DNA of 5,332 nt from Chitinophagales bacterium (lineage in GTDB: Bacteria > Bacteroidota > Bacteroidia > Chitinophagales > JADIYW01). The notes below the pieces were generated by a model that was given only the letters and a program-made list of their open reading frames with translations, ran no database searches and was not told the DNA's origin. The stretch spans positions 1-5,332 of the forward strand of contig JADLAH010000342.1 in the NCBI GenBank assembly GCA_020848315.1. Reading direction: 5' to 3'. Of the stretch, positions 1 to 5,332 are shown piece after piece (within the stretch, counting starts at the first letter, position 1; each line of letters starts with the position of its first letter). A program made the position numbers and the translations under genes.

Positions 1-2805
1 ACAGCGCCGGCAGCAACGAAGCCTGTTGTGGAAATAAAACCTCAGGATAAGCCTGTGCTGCCCACCTGGGATATTCAGTCGCAGGCGACACTGCCACTGC
101 CTGCAGAGGTGCGGTTCGGCATTTTACCGAATGGACTCCGGTATTATATCCAGCATAACCAAAAACCGGAAAACCGCGTGGAATTCCGGCTGGCAGTGAA
201 TGCGGGTTCCAATCAGGAAGAAGATAATCAGAAAGGACTTGCGCACTTTGTAGAGCATATGGCATTCAACGGAAGCAAGAATTTTTCCAAAAATGAACTC
301 GTCGATTATCTCGAAGGTATCGGTACTAAATTCGGCGCGCACCTGAACGCCTATACCAGTTTTGATGAAACCGTATACATGCTTCAATTGCCGACCGATA
401 AAAAGGAAATCCTGGATAAAGGGCTGACCGTACTGGAAGATTGGGCATCCGGACTGAGTTTTGATACGAATGAAATTGACAAAGAGCGCGGCGTTGTTTA
501 TTCGGAATGGCGCAGTGGTTTGGGCGCTTCCAAACGCATGATGGAAAAATATTTGCCCGTGGTCTACTATAAATCCCGCTATGCGGAGCGACTGCCGATA
601 GGAGATACCGCCATCATCAACACCGCACCGAAAGAACGATTTACCAGCTTTTACAAAACGTGGTATCGCCCCGAGCTGATGGCCGTGGTGATTGTGGGTG
701 ACATCGATGTGGACGCGATGGAAAAGGAAATCAAACAAAGGTTTTCCGGTTTGCAGAATCCTGCAAACGCGCCTGCCAAGCAGGAATATAAACTGCCGGA
801 ACATCAGAAAACACTGGTGAGTATCTGCACCGATCCGGAGGCTACCTATTCCCGTGCGATGCTGATTTATAAACATGATGCAGTGCCTGTCAACACCGCG
901 CAAGGGTATCGTCGTTATCTGATGCACGCGCTGTTTAACGGGATGCTGAATAATCGCCTGCAGGAACTCATGCAGCAGCCGGAACCGCCTTTTTTTGCGG
1001 CCTATTCCGCCTATGAGCGCGAAACGAGAGCCAACGACGCGTTCAATCTGACGGCGGTCGCCAAAAGCGGACAGACCATCACCGCACTGAAGGCATTACT
1101 GACAGAAAACGAACGACTGAAGCGATTCGGGTTCACCGCCTCTGAGCTGGCGCTGGAGAAAAAATCCATTCAGACATACTATGAAAATGCGCTGGAAGAA
1201 AAAGATAAAACAGAATCCGCATCACTGGTGCAGGAATATGTTACCCATTTTCTCGGGCAGCAGCCCGCACCGGGCATCGCGATGGAAAACTATCTGATGC
1301 AGCAGTTCCTGCCCACCATTACGCTGGAGGAAATCAACGGACTGATAAAACAGTTTATCACAGAAAAAAATGCCGTGATAGTGCTGACGGCGCCTGAGGC
1401 GGAAAAGAAATTCCTGCCCTGGGAAAATGATGTGCTTGCTATCGCGGATTCCGTGAAGAAGATGGCGGTTACGCCTTATCAGGAAAAAGAACTGCAAAGC
1501 AGTCTGCTGGAAAAGGCGCCTGCCGCCATGCCGGTCGTATCTTCCGCTTACAATAAAGACTACAATATTACCACACTGCAACTGAAAAACGGCGCTAAAG
1601 TATTATTGAAACCGACGACTTTTAAAAATGATGAAATCCTGCTCAGCGCTTACAGTCCGGGCGGTACATCTTTATATTCCGATGAAGATTACATGAGTGC
1701 CGATTATTCCAATGCTATTGTGATAGAATCCGGTGTGTCCGACTTTGATAAGATTTCCCTGCAGAAAATGATGACCGGAAAAACGGCCGTGGTATATCCG
1801 GTGGTGGGCGAATTGGAAGAAGGATTTGAAGGCAGCAGTTCCCGGAAAGATTTCGAATCCATGTTGCAGTTGATGTACCTTTATTTCACACAACCGAGAA
1901 AATCAGCAGATGATTTCAAATCGCTGATGGCTAAGGAAAAAAGCGCGAACGAGCATGTGCTCGAAAATCCAAGTGCTTTCTTTTCGCATAAGCTGAGTCA
2001 GTTGATGTACAATAAGAATATCCGCCGCGGACTCACCACGCTGGATAAACTGGAAAAAGTGGATTTTGAAAGAGCGTATTCCATTTACCGCGAACGATTC
2101 CGCGATGCCTCCGATTTCACCTTTGTGCTGGTAGGTAATTTTCAGGCAGACAGTATTCTTCCTTTGCTCGAAACATACATCGGTGGATTGCCATCCGCGG
2201 GACAAAAGGAAACGTGGAAAGATCCGGGGGTTGCCAAAAAAGAAGGAGTGGTGACTTCCAAAAACTACATGGGCAAAACGCAGAAAAGCCTGGTGGGTAT
2301 TCATTTCCACGGACAAAAAACATGGACGCCGGAAGATAATTTTGTCTTCAATGCCATGATTAAAATCCTGAATATACAACTGCGCGAAGCCCTCCGCGAA
2401 GACAAAGGCGGTGTGTACGGCGTCAGCGTGGGCGGCAATTTTGCGGAGCGTCCTAAACAGGCATACGGCATCACCATCAGCTTCAACGCGGAGCCCAAAC
2501 AGGCGGAAGAACTGGTGAAAGTGGTATATGATAATATCGACAGCCTGCGTCAGCACCTGACTACGGCGGAGAAGCTGCAGAAGGTGAAAGAAACCTTCCG
2601 CCGCGAGCGCGAAGCCGACGAAAAGGAAAATGATTTCTGGCTGAATATGATACATTACTACGATGCCTATCAGAAAGATATAGCCACGCTGGCAGACTAT
2701 CCGAAGATGATTGATGCCTTGACAGCCGAAAAAATAAAAGAAGCATTTCTCACCTATTTTGACAGAAAGAATTATATTGAGGCTATATTATACCCTGAAA
2801 AATGA
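1..2805 (+). CDS. M16 family zinc metallopeptidase (PqqL/insulinase type), 5' end outside window
   Basis: Zinc-dependent endopeptidase of the pitrilysin/insulinase family, probably exported and acting on peptides in the periplasm or at the cell surface. Numbering the visible 934 residues from position 1, the inverted zinc motif HFVEH gives ligands His82 and His86 with catalytic Glu85. The third ligand is probably Glu169 in the KERGVVYSEW stretch, with Glu162 seven residues before it. FYKTWYRP followed by VVIVGDID (about 217-236) is the usual start of the first M16 C-domain. The C-terminal half is a second, zinc-less M16 lobe. Its REDKGGVYG (Arg799, Tyr806) matches the R/Y substrate-binding motif of the family. 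Both lobes in one chain of over 900 residues is the normal PqqL-like size. The frame is open to base 1, and the first residues (TAPAATKPV) look like an Ala/Pro linker after a signal peptide, so the GTG at 28 is unlikely to be the start. The stop overlaps the next gene. The family is certain; the substrate is unknown. Confidence 0.95.
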   Translation, partial: TAPAATKPVVEIKPQDKPVLPTWDIQSQATLPLPAEVRFGILPNGLRYYIQHNQKPENRVEFRLAVNAGSNQEEDNQKGLAHFVEHMAFNGSKNFSKNELVDYLEGIGTKFGAHLNAYTSFDETVYMLQLPTDKKEILDKGLTVLEDWASGLSFDTNEIDKERGVVYSEWRSGLGASKRMMEKYLPVVYYKSRYAERLPIGDTAIINTAPKERFTSFYKTWYRPELMAVVIVGDIDVDAMEKEIKQRFSGLQNPANAPAKQEYKLPEHQKTLVSICTDPEATYSRAMLIYKHDAVPVNTAQGYRRYLMHALFNGMLNNRLQELMQQPEPPFFAAYSAYERETRANDAFNLTAVAKSGQTITALKALLTENERLKRFGFTASELALEKKSIQTYYENALEEKDKTESASLVQEYVTHFLGQQPAPGIAMENYLMQQFLPTITLEEINGLIKQFITEKNAVIVLTAPEAEKKFLPWENDVLAIADSVKKMAVTPYQEKELQSSLLEKAPAAMPVVSSAYNKDYNITTLQLKNGAKVLLKPTTFKNDEILLSAYSPGGTSLYSDEDYMSADYSNAIVIESGVSDFDKISLQKMMTGKTAVVYPVVGELEEGFEGSSSRKDFESMLQLMYLYFTQPRKSADDFKSLMAKEKSANEHVLENPSAFFSHKLSQLMYNKNIRRGLTTLDKLEKVDFERAYSIYRERFRDASDFTFVLVGNFQADSILPLLETYIGGLPSAGQKETWKDPGVAKKEGVVTSKNYMGKTQKSLVGIHFHGQKTWTPEDNFVFNAMIKILNIQLREALREDKGGVYGVSVGGNFAERPKQAYGITISFNAEPKQAEELVKVVYDNIDSLRQHLTTAEKLQKVKETFRREREADEKENDFWLNMIHYYDAYQKDIATLADYPKMIDALTAEKIKEAFLTYFDRKNYIEAILYPEK

Positions 2806-3491
2806 AGCAGTTAATCAGCTTTATCATGTTGATGAAAATAAAAATTGTCTCCATGATTTTTTACAGATATGACATCGGATGGCCTGATAAGATGAAGACA
2901 TTGAAGTGGAAAGAAGTGAAGCTGATTGTCTTTATGAATCACACCTCTTTGTATGAATTTCTGTTTCTGGGATTTTTACCGGTGCATTTCCTGTGGCGGC
3001 TTTCGCGCAAGATGGTGGCACCGGCCGCGGATAAAACACTCAACCGACCCATAGTAGGTTTTTTCTTTCGTTTGTTCATGCCCGGCGTGGTGTCCATAAC
3101 GCGCAAACGCGACGATACATGGACCAAATTCCTGAGCAAGTTACATCCCGATTCCATTATCGTCATTGCGCCTGAGGGACGCATGAAGCGCAAGACAGGC
3201 CTGGATTTGGAGGGCAATAAGATGAGTGTGAAATCCGGGATTACGGATTTGCTGGCCGGCCTGCAGCACGGAGAGATGGTGCTGGCCTACAGTGGTGGAC
3301 TGCACCACGTGCAAGTGCCCGGCGAAGGACTGCCCAGGTTATTTAAAACACTGAAGATGAATCTGGAAACATTTGATATCGCGGCTTACAAGGAAAAGTT
3401 TATTGGTGTGGTGGGCAGTGAAGACTGGAAACAGCAGATAACCGATGACTTGCAGCACAGACTGGAAACCAAAGTGCCGTCGGGGAATTGA
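2802..3491 (+). CDS. PlsC-like lysophospholipid acyltransferase
   Basis: Predicted membrane-associated glycerolipid acyltransferase (LPLAT/AGPAT superfamily), transferring an acyl chain from acyl-CoA or acyl-ACP to a lysophospholipid or related acceptor. The catalytic block is FMNHTSLYE (His47, Glu52), an HX4E form of the canonical HX4D. A second block, GVVSITRKRDD (95-105), and a third, APEGRMKRKTGL (123-134), match the later acyltransferase motifs. A family-like tail contains AYSGGLHHVQVPG (162-174). The 229-residue length suits a minimal enzyme of this class. There is no clear multi-span membrane region, only hydrophobic patches near residues 1-20, 53-65 and 84-98. The ATG at 2802 overlaps the peptidase stop as ATGA, suggesting translational coupling. 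In-frame ATGs at residues 9, 11 and 18 are alternatives, and residue 11 (MKIKIVSMIF) would also give a plausible N-terminus. The stop codon lies inside the heptad repeat that follows. The superfamily is firm; the exact substrate (LPA or another acceptor) cannot be told. Confidence 0.88.
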   Translation: MKQLISFIMLMKIKIVSMIFYRYDIGWPDKMKTLKWKEVKLIVFMNHTSLYEFLFLGFLPVHFLWRLSRKMVAPAADKTLNRPIVGFFFRLFMPGVVSITRKRDDTWTKFLSKLHPDSIIVIAPEGRMKRKTGLDLEGNKMSVKSGITDLLAGLQHGEMVLAYSGGLHHVQVPGEGLPRLFKTLKMNLETFDIAAYKEKFIGVVGSEDWKQQITDDLQHRLETKVPSGN

Positions 3492-3570
3492 GATTTGAGA
3501 TTTGGGATTTCAGATTTCAGAATTGAGATGTAGGAATTGGGATATACAATTTGGGATTTGAAATTCCCAA
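3484..3570. repeat. Degenerate heptad repeat (gagattt / gggattt type)
   Basis: A purine- and T-rich run built from variants of gagattt, gggattt and cagattt, with ggaattgagat-like units recurring at about 3484, 3519 and 3533. It begins inside the last codons of the acyltransferase gene and supplies its TGA stop. I associate such slipped heptads with Bacteroidota spacer DNA. It looks like strand-slippage DNA, not a regulatory site. No function is assigned. Confidence 0.7.
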
Positions 3571-3571
3571 A

Positions 3572-3675
3572 CCGAAAATTAGATTCCGAAACGAGTTCGG
3601 AATGACGCAACGAACCGAGTTCGGAATGACTCAACTGCAAGCACGGACCGTCATGCTGAACTCGTTTCAGCATCT
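3572..3675. repeat. Paired-hairpin intergenic element, copy 1
   Basis: Two outward-mirrored hairpins joined by a short linker. The left hairpin (3583-3603) has an 8-bp perfect stem, ATTCCGAA with TTCGGAAT, around loop ACGAG. The right hairpin (3653-3673) has stem ATGCTGAA with TTCAGCAT around loop CTCGT, the complement of the left loop. The flanks AGAT (left) and GTC (right) are also mirrored, so the whole is an imperfect inverted repeat about 100 bases long. The first 39 bases (3572-3610) are identical to copy 2 at 3890-3928. Between the hairpins lies a 24-bp tandem duplication. The element is probably a small non-autonomous repeat, of REP or MITE type. No target-site duplication was recognised. 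Confidence 0.8.
3587..3634. repeat. 24-bp tandem duplication inside repeat copy 1
   Basis: Unit one is 3587-3610 and unit two is 3611-3634. They match at 22 of 24 positions, differing at cgaaA/C and gacG/T. The second unit repeats only the loop and right arm of the left hairpin, so it cannot form the full stem. Copy 2 lacks this duplication, so it appears to be a local event in copy 1. Confidence 0.75.
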
Positions 3676-3764
3676 ATAAAATAGTAGTAACTCTTCTTAA
3701 AATTATATCCCATCTTCCCAAATACCTTGCATTATACTATCGCCTAGTGTCCCCTCGCTCTCGT

Positions 3765-3785
3765 AAGTTTAGCGGAGTGTAACTT
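3765..3785. repeat. Small hairpin with TAGCGGAGTGT loop
   Basis: Perfect 5-bp stem AAGTT (3765-3769) with AACTT (3781-3785) around an 11-base loop, TAGCGGAGTGT. The loop resembles that of the hairpin at 3992-4023 (9 of 11 identical), although the stems are unrelated. A T-rich run follows (3784-3792), so it could act as a weak terminator for the plus-strand operon about 270 bases upstream. The short AT-rich stem makes this doubtful. The preceding bases 3676-3750 hold nothing I can recognise. Confidence 0.4.
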
Positions 3786-3789
3786 TTTC

Positions 3790-3882
3790 TTTCCTAGTAG
3801 AGTCTCCTGGAAGGGACTCTGCGCAAAAGATGCAATGTATTAAAGTTGCGCTGAGTCCTCTGCGAGAGACTCTGCTAAGAAA
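3790..3882. repeat. Imperfect 37-bp inverted repeat with hairpin arms
   Basis: The left arm (3790-3826) and the reverse complement of the right arm (3846-3882) agree at 29 of 37 positions, separated by a 19-base spacer. Each arm is itself a hairpin. In the left arm, AGAGTC (3799-3804) pairs with GACTCT (3815-3820). In the right arm, GAGTC (3853-3857) pairs with GACTC (3868-3872), and TCT with AGA inside it. The two-level symmetry resembles the neighbouring paired-hairpin element in design but not in sequence. It is probably a relic or member of another short inverted-repeat family. No coding capacity. Confidence 0.65.
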
Positions 3883-3889
3883 GGAAATT

Positions 3890-3984
3890 CCGAAAATTAG
3901 ATTCCGAAACGAGTTCGGAATGACGCAACTGCAAGCACCAACCGTCATGCTGTCCCGATGAATATCGGGATCGTTTCAGCATCC
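3890..3984. repeat. Paired-hairpin intergenic element, copy 2, with nested hairpin
   Basis: Second copy of the element at 3572-3675, in the same orientation. It shares an identical 39-base left part (3890-3928; hairpin 3901-3921) and the linker ctgcaagcac. In the right hairpin the outer stem is ATGCTG (3947-3952) with CAGCAT (3977-3982). The three bases AAC of copy 1 are replaced here by an 18-base palindromic insert, TCCCGAT with ATCGGGA around GAAT (3953-3970), giving a hairpin on a hairpin. The tandem duplication of copy 1 is absent. A shortened linker echo, caactgcaaccaa, recurs at 4048-4060. Confidence 0.8.
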
Positions 3985-3991
3985 TCGCCCT

Positions 3992-4023
3992 CGGCAGGTG
4001 TTTTAGCGCAGCGTCACCTGCCG
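3992..4023. repeat. 9-bp inverted repeat, hairpin with TAGCGCAGCGT loop
   Basis: CGGCAGGTG (3992-4000) pairs perfectly with CACCTGCCG (4015-4023) around a 14-base loop ending in TAGCGCAGCGT. It lies seven bases after repeat copy 2. No T run follows on the plus strand (ctttgcata). On the minus strand the bases after the stem are agggcgagg. It is therefore not an intrinsic terminator on either strand, and is more likely another member of the hairpin repeats in this island. Confidence 0.6.
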
Positions 4024-4058
4024 CTTTGCATAAGGTATAATATTAGCCAACTGCAACC

Positions 4059-4098
4059 AAATAAAAATACGAGCGGCAACCTTCAGGTTGCCGCTCGT
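4059..4098 (-). terminator. Intrinsic terminator of phoH
   Basis: On the minus strand a GC-rich hairpin with a 13-bp perfect stem (4069-4081 with 4086-4098) and a 4-base loop is followed directly by the T-rich tail ATTTTTATTT (4068-4059). It lies 37 bases after the phoH stop codon. The plus-strand side has no T run, so it works in the phoH direction and keeps that transcript out of the repeat island. Confidence 0.88.
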
Positions 4099-4135
4099 CA
4101 TAATAATAGTGGAGCATTATGAACGCCTTGCGGCA

Positions 4136-5119
4136 TTAATTCTTGGTGTCGCCATCGCGGAACTGCTGCTGTCTTTCCTGTTCCTTGTCGAAGGCTTTGA
4201 TAATTTCTTTCACCAGTCGGTGGCGCACCACATCTTCCGCCGATAAATGCACCATACCGATTCCTTCGATGCCTTCCAGTATTTGCATGGTTTTTTTTAA
4301 ACCGGATTGCTGGTTCTTCGGCAGGTCAATCTGCGACATATCGCCGGTGATGATGCATTGCGCCGAAGGGCCTATCCTTGTCAGGAACATCTTCAGCTGA
4401 AGCTGGGTGGCATTCTGCGCCTCATCCAGAATCATAAAGCAATGGTCGAGCGTGCGGCCGCGCATATAGGCGAGTGGCGCCACTTCGATAATCCTGTTTT
4501 GCATATAGTAGGCCAGCTTGTCGGCGGGAATCATGTCGTCCAGCGCGTCGTACAAAGGCCGCAGATACGGATCGATTTTTTCCTTCAGGTCGCCCGGCAG
4601 GAATCCCAGATTTTCGCCTGCTTCCACCGCCGGCCTCGTCAGGATAATCTTCTTCACCCATTTGTTTTTCAGCGCCCTTACCGCCAGCGCCACCGCCGTA
4701 TAGGTTTTTCCGGTGCCAGCAGGGCCGATGGCGAACAGGATGTCATTGTTTTCGGCATATTCCACCAGTTTTTTCTGGTTTTCCGTACGCGCGCGGATGA
4801 GGTTGCCGTTGTTGCCGTACACCAGCACATTGTCCGTAAACTGCGGGAAATTGGTCTCATAGGGATTGCGTCCGCTCAGGATTTCCTCGATATGTTGGTC
4901 CGATATTTTTCCGTATCGTTCCAGATATTCCACCAGCTGATGCACCTTCTCGCGGAATACTTCGAGGTCGTCCTGCGAGCCGGCCACGATGATTTTGTTT
5001 CCTCTCGCGCTGATATTGAGTTTGCTGAATTCTCTTTTCAGGATTTTCAGCTTATTGTTGTTGAAGCCAAAAAATTCTATCGGGTCAACAGTTTCTAATT
5101 TAATTGTTAGTTCGCTCAA
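4136..5119 (-). CDS. phoH: PhoH family P-loop ATPase (YbeZ/PhoL type)
   Basis: Cytoplasmic ATPase of the PhoH family. YbeZ/PhoL relatives are linked to RNA metabolism and ribosome maturation, often with the RNase YbeY. The 327 residues are full length. The N-terminal 85 residues (KLETVDPIEFFGFNNNKL onward) correspond to the small domain preceding the PhoH core. Walker A is GPAGTGKT (132-139). The PhoH signature is TRPAVEAGENLGFLPGDLKEK (161-181). Walker B is FMILDEAQN (228-236; Asp232, Glu233), the sensor-like TGDMSQIDLP spans 258-267, and the arginine-containing VVRHRLV spans 297-303. The start is probably TTG at 5119-5117, because the preceding in-frame codon is TAA and the next Met is past residue 190. 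The peptide MSELTIKLETVDP then matches the usual family N-terminus. The upstream AAGAAAA is at best a weak ribosome binding site. It is transcribed divergently from the SAM hydrolase gene and ends at a strong terminator. No YbeY gene is visible in the window. Confidence 0.96.
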   Translation of the reverse strand: MSELTIKLETVDPIEFFGFNNNKLKILKREFSKLNISARGNKIIVAGSQDDLEVFREKVHQLVEYLERYGKISDQHIEEILSGRNPYETNFPQFTDNVLVYGNNGNLIRARTENQKKLVEYAENNDILFAIGPAGTGKTYTAVALAVRALKNKWVKKIILTRPAVEAGENLGFLPGDLKEKIDPYLRPLYDALDDMIPADKLAYYMQNRIIEVAPLAYMRGRTLDHCFMILDEAQNATQLQLKMFLTRIGPSAQCIITGDMSQIDLPKNQQSGLKKTMQILEGIEGIGMVHLSAEDVVRHRLVKEIIKAFDKEQERQQQFRDGDTKN

Positions 5120-5162
5120 TTATTTTCTTATTTTTACAACGGAAAATAGTACATATTTCAAT
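5120..5162. promoter_or_regulatory. Divergent intergenic control region, phoH / SAM hydrolase
   Basis: These 43 AT-rich bases separate two start codons facing away from each other, so they must hold or overlap the leader sequences of both genes. Promoters probably extend into the opposite coding regions. I find only poor matches to the Bacteroidota TAnnTTTG -7 element (for example tattttcc on the minus strand and tacatatttc on the plus strand), with no convincing -33 partner. The assignment rests on gene geometry. Confidence 0.45.
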
Positions 5163-5332
5163 ATGGCGCTCATAACGTTATTAACAGACTTCGGAGAAAA
5201 GGACTATTATGTGGGTTTATTTAAAGGTGACCTGTATACCGCCTGTCCTTCTTCTAAAATCGTGGATATATCCCACGCGATAGCGCCGTACGACATTGTG
5301 ACCGCCGCTTTTTTCCTGAAAAATGTGTACCA
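5163..5332 (+). CDS. SAM hydroxide adenosyltransferase (DUF62), N-terminal fragment, 3' end outside window
   Basis: Start of an S-adenosyl-L-methionine hydrolase that uses water or hydroxide to split SAM into adenosine and methionine. It belongs to the DUF62 family, homologous to fluorinase and chlorinase. The visible 56 residues begin MALITLLTDFGEKDYYVG. The ITLLTDFG-x-x-D-x-YVG block with Asp9 is the family's N-terminal nucleoside-binding segment. KIVDISHAIAPYDIVTAAFFL (32-52) is the next conserved block, where the family has a DITH.I.P.D pattern. The window ends in the codon after VY, well before the region expected to carry the catalytic Asp-Arg-His residues. Hydrolase versus halogenase therefore cannot be judged directly, but halogenases are very rare and hydrolase is by far the likelier. 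ATG at 5163 is the natural start, matching the family N-terminus, with no strong Shine-Dalgarno. It is divergent from phoH. Confidence 0.92.
   Translation, partial: MALITLLTDFGEKDYYVGLFKGDLYTACPSSKIVDISHAIAPYDIVTAAFFLKNVY

Noticed and set aside
28..30. GTG as the start codon of the peptidase
   Set aside because: The frame is open to base 1 and the upstream residues (TAPAATKPV) look like a post-signal linker, so the true start is probably outside the window.
124..927. Long minus-strand open frame (267 codons) antisense to the peptidase
   Set aside because: It mirrors a well-supported M16 gene, its residues are rich in His, Phe and Ile as antisense shadows are, and no recognisable domain is present. 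The same applies to the antisense frame at 1903-2655.
3386..3673. Minus-strand open frame of 95 codons across the acyltransferase end and the repeats (MLKRVQHDG... HSELVSES...)
   Set aside because: The peptide is a translation of the hairpin repeat and heptads. Such repeat-derived peptides are a familiar mis-annotation, and the frame overlaps a real gene.
3653..3673. Right hairpin of copy 1 as terminator of the peptidase-acyltransferase operon
   Set aside because: The stem is good, but the following bases (ctataaaatag) are not T-rich, so intrinsic termination on the plus strand is not supported.
3572..3984. CRISPR-like array, because of the two identical 39-base segments
   Set aside because: Only two copies about 318 bases apart with other repeats between them, no regular spacers and no cas genes. 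The segments belong to a paired-hairpin element.
4119..4139. Six-codon plus-strand frame (atgaacgccttg... taa)
   Set aside because: Too short, no ribosome binding site evidence, and it lies in the phoH 3' leader-to-terminator gap.
4307..5098. Plus-strand 263-codon open frame antisense to phoH
   Set aside because: It shadows the clearly conserved PhoH coding sequence and shows no motif of its own.

Overview
The window looks like chromosomal DNA of a Bacteroidota bacterium, probably of the Chitinophagia/Sphingobacteriia type. This is inferred from the long single-chain M16 peptidase, the PhoH and SAM hydroxide adenosyltransferase sequences, the weak ribosome binding sites, and spacer DNA carrying 'gagattt' heptads and 'gtcatgctgaa...ttcagcat' hairpins that I associate with this phylum. 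No database was consulted.

Layout. Positions 1-2805 (+) hold most of a two-lobed zinc peptidase of family M16. Its 5' end, presumably with a signal peptide, lies before the window. It overlaps by ATGA with a PlsC-like lysophospholipid acyltransferase (2802-3491, +), so the two probably form a translationally coupled pair. A non-coding stretch of 644 bases (3492-4135) follows and is packed with repeats: degenerate heptads, two copies of a paired-hairpin element, an imperfect 37-bp inverted repeat whose arms are themselves hairpins, and two hairpins sharing a loop motif but not a stem. This island lies between convergent genes. Its right end holds a strong intrinsic terminator for phoH. The phoH gene (4136-5119, -) encodes a PhoH/YbeZ-type P-loop ATPase that appears to start at TTG. 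Across 43 bases, a divergent gene starts at 5163 (+) and runs off the window. It encodes the N-terminus of a SAM hydroxide adenosyltransferase (DUF62 / fluorinase superfamily).

How the genes work together. The peptidase and acyltransferase point to envelope protein turnover and phospholipid acylation, and share a transcript by geometry only. PhoH (RNA-linked ATPase) and the SAM hydrolase share a short divergent control region. No new defence, mobile or biosynthetic system is visible. The genes are ordinary, and the most unusual content is the structured repeat island, where stem sequences change but pairing is kept.
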